Assembly (NCBI RefSeq): GCF_003086295.3
Contig: NC_092054.1
Location: forward strand, 59,683,546 to 59,747,545
Origin: Arachis hypogaea
Taxonomy: Eukaryota; Streptophyta; Magnoliopsida; Fabales; Fabaceae
Direction: 5' to 3'
Length of the DNA stretch: 64,000 bases
This document shows, piece by piece, positions 1 to 11,218 of this stretch (position 1 is the first letter of the stretch; the number at the start of each line of letters is the position of its first letter). Position numbers and translations under genes: made by a program. Under the pieces are notes generated by a model that ran no database searches, was not told the origin of the DNA, and saw only the letters and a program-made list of their open reading frames with translations.

Positions 1-379
1 TAGATACGGGGTGTGTGTACGCACAGATGACGAAGAATGGGGGATGTTACCTGTGCGTGTGCACAGAGCTCTCTTTCTTAAAAAATTTTAATGCCTCTAA
101 GGCACCAAACATGACTTCCAAAACAGTTTTTCAAGTCCCAAAACATTTTAAAACTCCAAAAATATGTTATTCAATTAGAAACACTTGATCAAAACTAACA
201 TGCCATTAAACTAAACCTAGGATCCAATCAAACTATGCAAATCAAGAGACAAAATTTCAATAAGCAAAAACTAAAAGAAGAGAGGAGTTACAATGATGTT
301 ACCATGGTGGGGTGTCTCCTATCTAGCACTTTGGTTTAAGGTCCTTAAGTTTGACTTTTTTAGTAAAGCTTGTGTCATG

Positions 380-1160
380 GTGACTTATGCTTCCACTCAT
401 CCTTGAGTCGCCACCCATGTTTGCTCTTTAAAAATCCTTCGGGGTCCCAAATCCTAGTTTCCCAGTCATCCTCTTGTTGATTCTTGCTCTTGAACTTGGA
501 TGAACAGTCTCCCAAATTTCCTTCAAAGCACCCAAATAAACCTTAGAATCTTGCGAATTGAACCTTGCACCACTTATACCTCGAATTCCTTTGGCAACCA
601 ATACTGATGTCTTCATTGCTGAACACTCCAAGAAGGTTCTTAAGTTGGTGATCCTTTTCTAAGATGGCAAAGTGATGTGGGCCTATGAAGTTCATTAAGG
701 ATATCGTTACCCACTCAAATTACCCTTGGAATGGAATTTCTCTTATAGACTCCACTTCTTGGTTGTCAACTCCTTCCTCACCAACCTCTCCCCACTCTTC
801 CCCATAATTTAGGTCATATTTTAGAAGTTGTGTGAAATCCACATCGACCTCCTCTCCATATCCAATTAGGGAAATTTCATCAAGATCATTGAGGATATTG
901 ACCAATGTAGACAAAAAAATCGTCAATGATGGAATCTACATCTTGGTCAATCTTCCACAATTCTCCCTTTACCTCTTCCGGTACACTCCTTTCACCTTCC
1001 TCCTCTTGTCACTCAATCCTTAGCTCCACTTCTTCTATTTTAGGCTCCACGTTTCCCTCCTCACTACAGTCCTTAGTTGATCCTCCACATTTTTGAAGGA
1101 GAATGTCTTGATTGCTTGAAAGTAGTAGGGCTAAGCAGTTCACCGCTTCGGCTATGGTAG
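380..1160 (-). pseudogene. degenerate acidic leader ORF of element A
   Basis: Broken minus-strand coding remnant. The open piece at 720-926 contains GYGEEVDVDFTQLLKYDL followed by acidic, glycine-rich sequence, and the next piece at 428-631 ends in a K/G-rich tail. The same protein remnants occur at 15720-16516 in element B, so this was once one ORF of the family. No domain is recognisable. Its position just after the primer site suggests a gag-type or leader protein, but that is inference. Several frame breaks are evident. Confidence 0.45.
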
Positions 1161-1416
1161 TCATGAACTCCCCTTATTTCTTTCAGAATTCTCCTTGATC
1201 TTGGAGAAAATTTTGAAGGTCTTGTTAATTTTGGGGCAAGGGTTGGAGAACTTCATATTGAGGTAAAGAAGAAGGTTCAATGGTGGGGAGAAAGGTTGTA
1301 TAGTTGGAAGGTGTGTTATGTGGGTGAGAGTATTAAGGTGGTGTGTAATGAGGTGATGGTTCATATGGTTGATGGCAAGGTGTATAAACATTCAAATTCA
1401 ATGAAGGTGGATGGGG

Positions 1417-1421
1417 TGGTG
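1417..1421. repeat. target-site duplication of E1, left copy (TGGTG)
   Basis: TGGTG directly precedes the LTR start TGATGAGCGG and is repeated exactly at 7203-7207 after the LTR end TGCACCA. Five bases is the size made by gypsy integrases. It fixes both ends of E1 although the 3' LTR is truncated internally. Confidence 0.9.
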
Positions 1422-3000
1422 TGATGAGCGGATAATTTATACCCTTTTTGGCATTGTTTTTACATAGTTTTTAGTATGAATTAATTACTTTTTATTATAT
1501 TTTAATTAGTTTTATTCAAAAATCACATTTTTGGACTTTACTATGAGTTTCTGTGTTTTTCTGTGATTTTAGATATTTTCTGGCTGAAATTAAGGGACCT
1601 GAGCAAAAATCTGATTCAGAGGCTGAAAAAGGAATGCAGATGTTGTTGGATTCTGACCCTCCTGCACTCGAAGTGGATTTTCTGAAGCTACAAATACCCA
1701 ATTGGCGAGTTCTTAATTGCGTTGGAAAGTAGACATCCTAAGCTTTCCAGCAATATATAATAGTCCATATTTTACCTGAGATTTGATGGCCCAAATTGGC
1801 GTTTAAAGCCAGCTTAAAACATCTTGGCGTAAAACGTCCAAACTGGCACCAGAATTGGCATTTAACTCCAGGAACAGCCTATGCACGTGAAAGCTTCAAA
1901 GCTCAGCCCAAGCACACACCAAGTGGGTCCCGAAAGTAGATTTCTACACTATCTGCACTTAGTTACTCATTTTCTGTAAACCTAAGTTACTAGTTTAGTA
2001 TAAAAACTACTTTTAGATATTCATTTGATACCTCATGACATTTTTTACATTCCATATTATATCTTTGACGGCATGAGTCTCTAAACCCCATAGGTGAGGG
2101 TGAGGAGCTCTGCTGTGTTTCAATGGATTAATGCAATTACTACTGTTTTCTATTCAATCACGCTTGATTCTGTTCTAAGATATTCACTCGTACTTCAATC
2201 TGGAGAATGTGATGATCCGTGACACTCATCATCATCCTCAAACTTATGAACGTGTGTCTGACAACCACCCCCATTCTATTTGAGCTCAATGTATTCATTG
2301 GGCGATAGCTTGAGTGCATATCTCTTGGGTATCTAATACACGGACCAAGTCCGTGAGATTAGTATCTTCGTGGTATAGGGTAGAATCATTGGCAGCATTC
2401 CTGGGATCCGGAAAGTCTAAACCTTGTCTGTGGTATTTCGAGTAGGATCCAAGAAGAGATGACTGTGACAAGCTTCAAACCTGCGAATGTTGGGCGCAGT
2501 GACAGTGTGCAAAAAGACAAGGGTCTTATTCCGACGCTAGTGGGAACCGACAGATGATTAGCCGTACGGTAGCTGTACTTGGTATTTGTCATCCAAGACG
2601 AGAAATCCAACAGTTGATTAGCTGTGCAGAGATCGTACCTGGTATTTTTCATCCGAGAGGATCATAAAGCTTGCCATTGAAGGAAGCCATGCGTGTTTGG
2701 AGAAGAAAGCAGTAGGAAAGCAGAGATTCAGAGGACAGAGCATCTCCGTAACCTCAGCCTGTTTCACATTACTGAATCCCAAGTACTGTTTATTTCATGT
2801 TATTTATTTTTCATAAAAACACAATCACTCTTATCATTAATCTCCTGACTAAGATTTACAAAATAACCATAGCTTGCTTCAAGCCGACAATCTCCGTGGG
2901 ATCGACCCTTACTCACGTAAGGTATTACTTGGACGACCCAGTGCACTTGCTGGTTAGTTGTGCGGAGTTGTGAAAAGTGTAATCACGATTTCGTGCACCA
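1422..3000 (+). repeat. 5' LTR of E1 (1579 bp)
   Basis: Starts TGATGAGCGG and ends CGTGCACCA, directly before the primer-site region. It matches the E2 LTRs (35497-37133 and 44483-46192, opposite strand) and is more distantly related to the solo LTR at 12602-14157. A TATA-like GTATAAAAAC lies near 1997-2006 and probably marks the LTR promoter. GGCGTTT..GCC-type dyads occur around 1797-1875. Confidence 0.9.
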
Positions 3001-3006
3001 AGTTTT

Positions 3007-3024
3007 TGGCACAGTTGCCGGGGA
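3007..3024 (+). other. primer binding site, tRNA-Asp type (E1)
   Basis: TGGCACAGTTGCCGGGGA is complementary to the 3' end of plant tRNA-Asp(GUC) including CCA, with two mismatches from the ideal TGGCGCCGTTGCCGGGGA. This primer choice is typical of Athila elements. It begins six bases after the 5' LTR end. Confidence 0.85.
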
Positions 3025-4040
3025 TTGTTCGAGTTTGGACAACTGACAGTTTATTTTGTTGCTTAGATTAGGAAAAATTTATCTTTTTGGTTTAGAGTCA
3101 CTAAAATTGAGTCTTCTATTATTGCTTTTGGTTAAAATTTTAAAATCCTTATTTTTTTCTAAATTATTTTCGAAAATCTTAAAAAAAAGAAAAAAAAACC
3201 AATAACCTCATAATTTAGTCTTCTGTTTGAGTTTAGTTTCATGTTTTAAGTTTGGTGTCAATTGCATGATTTTATTTTTCTTTCAATTTTTCGAATTATA
3301 TGTTCCTAGTTCTTTCTTAATCTTCAAGTTGTTCTTGTTTATTTTCCTTTTTTAATCTTTAATTCTTCTTGTTTTGTATTTTTTCTTGTTTTTCTTGTGC
3401 ATTTTCGAATTATTAGTGTTCCAAATATAAAAATTTTTAAGTTTGGTGTGCTTCGTGTCCTTATTTCCTAAAAAAATTTTCAAAATTTGTTCTTGGTGTT
3501 TATCTTGATCTTCAAAGTGTTCTTGGTGTTCATCTTGACATTCAAAGTTTTCTTGTTTGTTTTTTTTTTTTTTGTTTTGATCTAAAAATTCTAAGTTTGG
3601 TGTCTTTTTATTGTTTTTCTCTTTCCTCATTAAATTCAAAAATATCTTTTCTCTTTATTTTAATTGAATTTTCGAATTTTACCTTTAAAAATTCAGATTT
3701 TTATTTTAAATTTTTTTATTCTATCTTATCTTAGTTTTAAAATTTCAAAATTCAAATCTTTTTAAAAAAAAATAATATCTTTTTCAAAATCTTTTTCCTT
3801 TTAGACATAATTTTCGAATTACTTGTCCTATTTTATTATCTTCATTGAAAAATTTTAAGTTTGGTGTTTTCCTGTTAAGAAAGTTTCAATCTTTAAAATT
3901 TTAAAATCACATCTTTTTCAAATATTCTCTTTTATTTATTTATTTTCTTACAAGTATCTTTAATTTTAAGACATATCTTTTTCAAAACTTCCTAACCACT
4001 TTTCCTCTCTTTATTTTTCGAAAATCATATCCAAAATTTG
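3025..4040 (+). other. AT-rich leader of E1 with repeated AAGTTTGGTGT motif
   Basis: Non-coding leader rich in TTTT and TTCGAA. The 11-mer AAGTTTGGTGT occurs exactly at 3248-3258, 3439-3449, 3593-3603 and 3857-3867. A local duplication (TTCTTGGTGTTYATCTTG type) lies at about 3485-3560. The same motifs and duplication appear in the E2 leader on the other strand (43660-43960), so the leaders are homologous. After this stretch the sequence jumps directly into protease, marking the gag deletion. Confidence 0.75.
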
Positions 4041-6136
4041 CCTTTCCTACTGACTTTGTAGTGCTAGAAATGGAGGAGCACAAGAGTGCAACTCTCATTC
4101 TAGGAAGACCTTTCCTAGCAACTGAACGAATCCTTATTGACGTCCAAAAAGGGAAAATAACCCTGAGAGTCAATGAGGATGAGTTTAAGTTGAATGTTGT
4201 CAAAGCTATGCAGCATCCAGACACATCAAAAGACTGCCTGAGCGCTGATATTATTGACTCCCTGGTGGAAGAGGTCAATATGACTGAGAGTCTTGTATCA
4301 GAGCTAGAGGACATTTTTAAAGATGTTCAGCCTGATCTGGAGGAACCAGAAAAAATAGAAGAACCTCTGAAAACTCCTCAGGAAGAGGAGAAGCCTCCTA
4401 AACCCGAGCTCAAACCACTACCACCATCCCTGAAATATGCATTTTTGGGAGAAGATGACACTTTTTCCATGATCATAAGCTCTACTTTAGAGCCACAGGA
4501 AGAGAAAGCACTAATTCAGGTGCTAAGGACACATAAGACAGCTCTTGGGTGGTCCATAAGTGATCTCAAGGGCATTAGCCTAGCCAGATGCATGCACAAG
4601 ATCCTATTGGAGGATGATGCTAAACCAGTGGTTCAACCACAGAGGCGGCTGAATCCAGCCATGAAGGAGGTGGTGCAGAAAGAGGTCACTAACTTACTAG
4701 AGGCTGGAATTATTTATCCTATTTCTGATAGCCCCTGGGTGAGCCCTGTCCAAGTTGTCCCCAAGAAGGGAGGCATGACAGTGGTACATAATGAAAAGAA
4801 TAAACTGGTTCCTACAAGAACAGTTACAGGGTGGCGTATGTGTATTGACTACAGAAGGCTCAATACAGCCACCAGGAAGGATCATTTTCCTTTACCATTC
4901 ATAGACCAGATGCTAGAGAGACTAGCAGGCCATGAATACTATTGCTTTTTGGATGGCTATTCAGGTTACAACCAAATTACAGTAGATCCTCAGGACCAAG
5001 AGAAAATGGCATTCACATGTCCATCTGGGGTATTTGCCTACAGAAGGATGCCATTTGGTCTGTGCAATGCACCTGCAACCTTTCAGAGGTGCATGCTCTC
5101 TATCTTTTCTGATATGGTAGAAAAATTTATGAAAGTCTTCATGGATAACTTGTCAGTATTTGGAGACTCATTCAGCTCCTATCTTGACCATCTAGCACTT
5201 GTTCTAAAAAGGTGCCAAGAGACTAACCTGGTTTTAAACTGGGAGAAATATCACTTTATGGTGACTGAAGGAATTGTCCTTGAGCACAAAATTTCAAACA
5301 AGGGGATAGAGGTGGATCAAGCTAAGGTAGAGGTAATTGAAAAATTACCACCACCTACCAATTTTAAGGCAATCAGAAGCTTTCTGGGTCATGTAGGATT
5401 CTATAAGAGGTTTATAAAAGATTTTTCAAAAATTGCAAAACCTCTGAGCAATCTGCTAGCTGCTGACACGTCATTTGTCTTTGACATAGAGTGTTTGCAG
5501 GCATTTGAAACTCTAAAAGCTAAGCTGGTCACAGCACCAGTCATTTTTGCACCAGACTGGACATTACCATTCGAACTAATGTGTGATGCCAGTGACCATG
5601 CCATTGGTGCAGTATTGGGACAAAGACATAACAAGCTCCTGCATGTCATTTATTATGCAAGCCATGTTTTAAATGACGCACAGAAGAATTACACAACCAC
5701 AGAAAAGGAGTTGCTTGCAGTGGTTTATGCCATTGACAAGTTCAAATCTTATTTAGTAGGATCAAAAGTGATTGTGTACACTAACCATGCTGCTCTAAAA
5801 TATCTCCTCACAAAGCATGATTCAAAACCTAGACTCATAAGATGGGTGTTGCTTCTGCAAGAGTTTGATATAGAAATAAGAGACAGAAAAGGGACAGAGA
5901 ACTAAGTAGCTGACCACCTGTCCCGGATAGAGCCAGTAGCAGGGGCGTCCCCTCCTCCTACTGAGATCTCTGAAACATTCGCGGATGAGCAACTCTTTGC
6001 CATTCAGGAAGTACCTTGGTTTGCAGACATTGCAAACTATAAAGCTGTGAGATTCATACCCAAAGAGTACAGTAAGCACAAACATTATCTTGAAGGCAAT
6101 GTTGAGCAAGAATGCTCAAAACTGAGACTAAATTAA
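4041..6136 (+). pseudogene. Athila pol fragment: protease C-terminus, RT, RNase H (E1)
   Basis: Open from 4061 to 5905 (614 codons). It starts inside retropepsin (ILGRPFLAT, residues about 16-24), then RT ([20 protein letters not shown], an Athila signature; [23 protein letters not shown]), then RNase H ([26 protein letters not shown]). The RT active-site box reads FMDN instead of FMDD (AAC at 5147-5149). The RNase H YTDHAAL box reads YTNHAAL (AAC at 5783-5785). A TAA at 5903-5905 replaces the usual residue before VADHLSRIEP; the frame continues after it to 6134-6136 with the RNase H-integrase linker, but integrase is deleted. Inactive. Confidence 0.9.
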
Positions 6137-6179
6137 AAGCTCAGTAAAAGTCTAGCTAAAGATAGTAAAGAAGCGCTTA

Positions 6180-6195
6180 TTGGGAGGCAACCCAA
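6180..6195 (+). other. conserved 16-bp hairpin after pol (E1)
   Basis: TTGGGAGGCAACCCAA forms a 5-bp stem with a 6-base loop. The same sequence in the corresponding strand occurs in E2 at 40292-40307, also between coding sequence and the 3' end, next to a shared GAAGCRCTT block. Conservation across two diverged copies suggests an RNA element, but its function is unknown to me. Confidence 0.6.
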
Positions 6196-6354
6196 TCTTA
6201 TTTATCTATGATAATTAAGTTTTCATTTCATTTTCCATTGTTAGTTTATGTTTTCTTTAGGTTGATGATCATGTGGAGTCACAAAAATAGCTGCAGAATT
6301 AAAGTGGAATCAAAAATAGCATAAAAAATAGCACACCCTGGAGGACAGGCTTAC

Positions 6355-6426
6355 TGGCATTTAAACGCCAGTAAGGATAGCAGAATGGGCGTTTAACGCC
6401 CATGCAGGTAGCATTCTGGGCGTTCA
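6355..6426 (+). repeat. GGCGTTTAACGCC palindrome tract (E1 3' UTR)
   Basis: GGCATTTAAACGCC and GGGCGTTTAACGCCC (6387-6401) followed by a half unit. These match the larger tract in E2 at 39910-40145. The tract ends abruptly at about 6426, where sequence jumps into the middle of the LTR, so this is one side of the 3' deletion. Confidence 0.8.
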
Positions 6427-7202
6427 GACTTATGAATGCGTGCCTGACAACCACTCCCGTTCTATTTGAGCTCAACATAGTCATTGGGCGACATCTTGAG
6501 TGCGTATCTCTTGGGTATCTAATACACGGACCGAGTCCGTGAGATTAGTATCTTCGTTGTATAGGCTAGAATCATTGGCAGCATTCCTGGGATCCGGAAA
6601 GTCTAAACCTTGTCTGTGGTATTCCGAGTAGGATCTAGGAAGGGATGATTGTGACGAGCTTCAAACCTGCGAATGTTGGGCGCACTGACAGTGTGCAAAA
6701 AGACAAGGGTCTTATTCCGACGCTAGTGGAAACTGACAGATGATTAGCCGTACGGTAGCTGTACTTGGTTTTTGTCATCCGAGACGAGAAATCCGACAGT
6801 TGATTAGCCGTGTAGAGATCGTACCTGATATTTTTCATCCAACAGGATCATAAAGCTTGCCATTGAAGGAAGCCATGCGTGTTTGGAGAAGAAAGCAATA
6901 GGAAAGCAGAGATTCAGAGGACAGAGCATCTCCGTAACGTCAGCCTATTTGACATTACTGAATCACAAGTACTGTTTATTTCATGTTATTTATTTTTCAT
7001 AAAAACACAATCACTCTTATCATTAATCTCCTGACTAAAATTTACAAAATAACCATAGCTTGCTTCAAGCCGACAATCTTCGTGGGATCGACCCTTACTC
7101 ACGTAAGGTATTACTTGGATGACCCAGTGCACTTGCTGGTTAGTTGTGCGGAGTTGTGAAAAGTGTAATCACAATTCCGTGTAATCACGATTCCATGCAC
7201 CA
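6427..7202 (+). repeat. partial 3' LTR of E1
   Basis: Matches 5' LTR positions about 2242-3000 and ends TGCACCA at the TSD. The first roughly 820 bp of the LTR, the polypurine tract and some 3' UTR are absent. A short tandem duplication (GTGTAATCACRATTCCRTG, about 7163-7197) is private to this copy. Because the TSD is intact, the deletion occurred after insertion or was already present in the integrated cDNA. Confidence 0.85.
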
Positions 7203-7207
7203 TGGTG
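7203..7207. repeat. target-site duplication of E1, right copy (TGGTG)
   Basis: Exact copy of 1417-1421. Joining 1421 to 7208 restores the element-A leader as seen uninterrupted at about 16760 in element B. Confidence 0.9.
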
Positions 7208-7612
7208 CTTGAAGGTTTCGTGGTTGAGGGTTGTGTAGGGGTTACCGTTCATATCTTTGGGTTTGGTATGCACATTGGAGAGAGTTTGGCTCATTGTAAC
7301 ATGGGGGAGGTGGTTGCCATGAGGGTTGCACATACGCATATGGTTCCTCCCTCAATTGATTCTCCCACTCCATTATGCAATCTCAATTTGAAGTCATAAT
7401 ACCCTACAATATAGTCACAACCAAAATCCAAGTAAGAAGGGTGATAACTCATAGAGAAAGTAGAAAATAAAAGCAAAAGACATCATTAAACAAGAAAAAC
7501 AAACACCTGAGTATTAACAAAAATAACCAAATAACCAAATAACCAAAAAGTAAGCTATTTTTACAATATTGATATATTTGCAACAACCAAAAACATGACA
7601 CCAATTGCATTG
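7208..7612 (-). mobile_element. element A leader, primer-site side
   Basis: Continuation of 1-1421 across E1. It aligns with 16765-17084 plus 24314-24393. On the minus strand a proline/tyrosine-rich reading (LREEPYAYVQPSWQPPPP) resembles the P/Q/Y-rich start of gag-like ORFs in this group. It is not open over its length. Confidence 0.6.
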
Positions 7613-7630
7613 TCCCCGGCAACGGTGCCA
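7613..7630 (-). other. primer binding site, tRNA-Asp type (element A)
   Basis: Minus strand reads TGGCACCGTTGCCGGGGA, one mismatch from the complement of tRNA-Asp 3' end plus CCA. It lies six bases inside the LTR end at 7637. This shows that LTR 7637-9146 serves as a 5' LTR for sequence to its left. Confidence 0.85.
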
Positions 7631-7636
7631 AAAACT

Positions 7637-9146
7637 TGAGGAGAGAATTAATGTTGGTTTAGAATTTCTCAATAGAATTTCTTCGTTGCAAGTATAGTCC
7701 AAACCAACAACTAACTCCTGATCAAAGTTTCACTTTGTTTGTCACAACACAAACCAATAAAAACCGGGAGTTTTAAGTCCTGGGTCGTCTCCCTCGGACA
7801 ATGCAATTAAGATGTTATACTTTTGGTTGTGAAGAAAAGGGAATTTTAAATCAAGAAACGAAAGATTAAAAGCAATAAGTAATAAAAAACTAAGAAAAGA
7901 TCAAAAAGGGAATTAATGCAATTAAAAGGAAACAAGATCAAAACTTAGTGAAAATGTGGTAAATGCATAAAAGAGCCTTGAGAATTAAGGAATCCTATCA
8001 TCGCCATAACCACAACTATGATAACTATGATGAGTCAATCTCACTTCGTCAACCTCTAGCATCGAGGAGTAAGTCAAGTAAGCATAATTGACCTTAATCC
8101 ATAAGACCTAGCTAAGTTACTAATTTCTTAGTAAAAAGCTAGCGTCAATGGAAACAAGAGCCAACTAACTACCCAAGAATTACCACAAAATGTTGGACAT
8201 TATTATTCTAGTATCCTAGAAACTCATTTTCCAAGACAAGGTGTGAAAATCTACTCAAAATCTATAGTTGGCATTTTCACAAATACTTGGTGGGCATAAA
8301 AGCAAAACTTAAGAATTAGCAAAGGAAAATAAAAAACTATAACCAAACTATTCACAAAATCAATAATAAACATGCAATCAAGCAAATAGAAATCATAAAA
8401 GACAAAATTCACCAACCAAAACTTCAAGAATTCAAAATTGCATATATTAACAAGTAACTTGAAATAGAAGAAAATGTAGCAAGAATAGTGAAATTAAAGG
8501 GGAAATTAAAGAGTACTTAGAATGAGATAAGCAAAATCCAAGACCAAAATTGAAACTATAAAATGCTACGATGAGATTTCAGTAAACCCTAAGAAAGGAT
8601 CGAGAGAAAACTACTCTACACTACTCCTACTCCTAATTATGTTTTTCTATCCAAAAGTCCTTAAGCTAATGCCTTGATATGTGTGTTGAAGTTCTCTTCA
8701 TATAGAAATCCAAAATGTCTTTAGCACTTCCAAAATTGGGCAAAGAGCCCCAAAAATTGTGAGCCACATGCTTTATTAATGACGTCACGTACAGGGACTT
8801 GTGTGTACGCACACTTGCTGATTTCACCACTTGTGTGTACGCACACTTTAGTGTGCTTCTCCTTTGTTTTCTTCATGTGTTCTCCCTTCTTGTATGCTTC
8901 CTTTCACTTTTGACTAGCCATTCTTGCCTCTAGGACCTGAAATCACTCAACAAACATATCACGGCATCGAATGGAATAAAAGTGAAATTAAAATGGTCAA
9001 TTTAAGCACAAAAATGCATGTTTTTATATTTAGGTTCAATTTAGGGATAAAACACAAAAGTATGTTATTATGGTGATTAAGTGAGAGTTTATGTGATGAA
9101 ATCCGTCCAATTTGAGCCAAACTTATCGTCAAATATGGACTCATTA
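7637..9146 (-). repeat. middle LTR of compound element (1510 bp)
   Basis: Full-length copy of the LTR at 24418-25921 (1504 bp). On the minus strand it starts TAATGAGTCC (TGATGAGTCC in the other copy, a G-to-A change) and ends CTCCTCA. The left side carries a primer site; the right side (9149-9160) carries AAGTGTGGAAAA on the minus strand, as expected upstream of a 3' LTR. It therefore looks like both a 3' and a 5' LTR. Near-palindromes GTGTGTACGCACAC occur at 8801-8814 and 8833-8846. Confidence 0.85.
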
Positions 9147-10669
9147 ATTTTTCCACACTTAAACAATAGCATGACCTCATGCTAAACAAAAACAAGGAGA
9201 ATAATTAAAGGGTAACAACTTATTGAATACAACTATCTATATGCATGCAAATATACTATATACTATCTATGTCTATCTATATTATAGTATCTTATTGAAT
9301 TGGTGAAAACAAACAATCAAATTTTCAAGTAAGCATATGGACATATAGGGCTAAACAAAGAAATAATTCAATGCAATCAAAATCCAAAGAATTGATTTGA
9401 ATTTTAAAATGAAGCAACTTGCAAGAATGCATAATAAGAGGTGTGAAAATATAGAATTGAGTAATTGAGCCCTCACTAGATGTGTATATGCACTCTAGTC
9501 GCTCAAGTGTCTAAGGGTTTAATCACTCAAGTCTCCTCTAATCAGGCTTTCAAGGATTTGCTCTTCGTCTAACAATCAACAAACATATGATGAATGAATG
9601 CAAGTATCATGAGGACTTTTTAGGGTTGTAATGGGGCTAGGTTTAAGGTGGGATTCATATGGCCAAGTGGACAAAAAGATTGAATCCTTGATTTGTTTAA
9701 CTATCAACTCAACCTATATCAATCCAATAACAAAAATATGCAATCCTAACCTTCCATCATCTCTTTTTAAACACATTCATGTATGTTCTTTCATTCAAAT
9801 CACATATACATTTCTTATTTATATTTTCTTTTTCCTTGGGAAAACCATTGTCCCCTTCTCTCTCTTTTTTTCTTATATATCAAATGCATATGGTTTAAGA
9901 ATTTATACATGAATGCACCCATTTTCAAAATTTTTTTCAATGCATACCTAAAATATTTTTATTCTTTCTTCCAAGGCTATTCCAAAATTCCCCCACACTT
10001 AAATGCAACACACCTCTCAATCTAAGCCAATCAATGGTGCAATTCAAGATAGATCATGGTTTTTTGCTTAAGGTTGTGATGTAGTAATGTCAAAAACAAT
10101 GGGGTAAATAAGTCTCAAAGGGGTTAACAATGGCAGATGTAAGGGGTATGGCTATATGGATGAGTGAGTTTAATTCAAAAATGGTCTCAATCATGCTCAA
10201 TGCATTCAAATTATCAACTATTGGAAATAAAGAATCAAGCAAAACTTAGATCACAATCATAGAAGGAGCATAGCACACAATGAACAAAAATTGTAGTTAA
10301 AATGTGTAACCACTCATTAAAAGCTTAACAACTCACAAGGTATTTTGTTCTATCTCTCTTCTATGTTCCACAAAAATCATTCAAGCAAGTTTTTTTAAAA
10401 AAAGGATTTTTCCAAATCGATTCAATAGAACGCCCTAAAAATAAAATTCTTGGAAATCTTTGTTGTTTTTCAGCAAAATTATTTCCTATATGTATGTATG
10501 TATGTTGTGATGGATGCAATTTCAACAAATATTTTCCTAGTTCTATTCCAAATTTTCAATATCCAAAAACCAATATGAACAATTAGGACAAAATTGAACT
10601 AGGCACTATGCTATTCACATCATCCAATCACAACCAAGATATGTAATATATACCAAGTAATTAAAAGTG

Positions 10670-10727
<58 letters not shown>

Positions 10728-11218
10728 AAATGAGAATGCAACACTAGAAATAAGCTAGAAGTAATCTAACATATATACAAACGACCAAAACAAGAGTATA
10801 TATTGCATAAGTCAAAGTACTATAAATATCCACAAAAAGCATAATAAGAACTAAAATAAACTGGATAACAGAGTGTTTAGGAGATAATTTTACACCAAAA
10901 AAGTAGTGAATCATCCCCCACACTTAAGCACTGCACGATCCTCCGTGCCAAACAAAATCATGATGGGGATGACTAGCTTTGTGAAGCTCCACCGTCTAGC
11001 GGTAATGGGTGCTATGGTGGCTGGTAGACGATGATATCTCGGGTCGACTCTATAATAACCTCTGTAGCTACCTCCTCAGCTCCCTCCTCAGTCTCAGGCT
11101 CTGGCTCAAGTGTGTGTGCAGGAGGTGGTCCAGGGTCTCGTCCGTCAAGCCTCACCACTATCCACTGAAAATGACGCTCACTGTGGCGCTCGTGACGGCG
11201 GAGCTCCTGAAGAATATC
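9147..11218 (-). mobile_element. element B 3' non-coding region
   Basis: About 2 kb between the ORF3-like pseudogene and the middle LTR, without a convincing reading frame. The minus-strand motif AAGTGTGGGGGA occurs at 10914-10925 and a close copy at 9988-10000, both resembling the tract next to the LTR (9149-9160). The region also contains an AT microsatellite at 10671-10725. Nothing else is recognisable. Confidence 0.6.
10671..10725. repeat. (AT)n microsatellite
   Basis: Uninterrupted AT dinucleotides over about 55 bp inside the 3' non-coding region of element B. Confidence 0.95.

Larger units (their letters stand above)
1..1421 (-). mobile_element. Athila-like element A, internal region (leader side)
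   Basis: This stretch reads on the minus strand as the part of an LTR retrotransposon downstream of the primer site. It can be aligned by eye with 15325-16760, including the CG-rich palindromic tract at its left edge, so two copies of one family lie in the window. It is continuous with 7208-7636 once the inserted element E1 is removed, and its LTR is 7637-9146. The rest of element A lies beyond the left edge. No intact gag or pol is visible in this copy. Confidence 0.7.
1422..7202 (+). mobile_element. E1: Athila-type LTR retrotransposon, internally deleted
   Basis: Order: 5' LTR 1422-3000, primer site 3007-3024, AT-rich leader, pol fragment (protease C-terminus, RT, RNase H), 3' UTR remnant, partial 3' LTR 6427-7202, flanked by an exact 5-bp TSD. 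Gag and most of protease are missing (junction near 4040). Integrase is missing (junction near 6080). The first part of the 3' LTR is also gone. At 5.8 kb it is about half the length of E2, which has the same LTR family. RT signatures place it in the Athila lineage. It cannot be autonomous. Confidence 0.9.

Noticed and set aside
3352..3639. Asn/Lys-rich ORF on the minus strand
   Set aside because: Antisense of the E1 leader and its short duplication. It is also seen in the E2 leader, where it is not conserved as a frame.
7202..7399. Plus-strand ORF starting at the E1/element A junction
   Set aside because: Lies in the element-A leader, whose coding sense is the minus strand. No domain seen.
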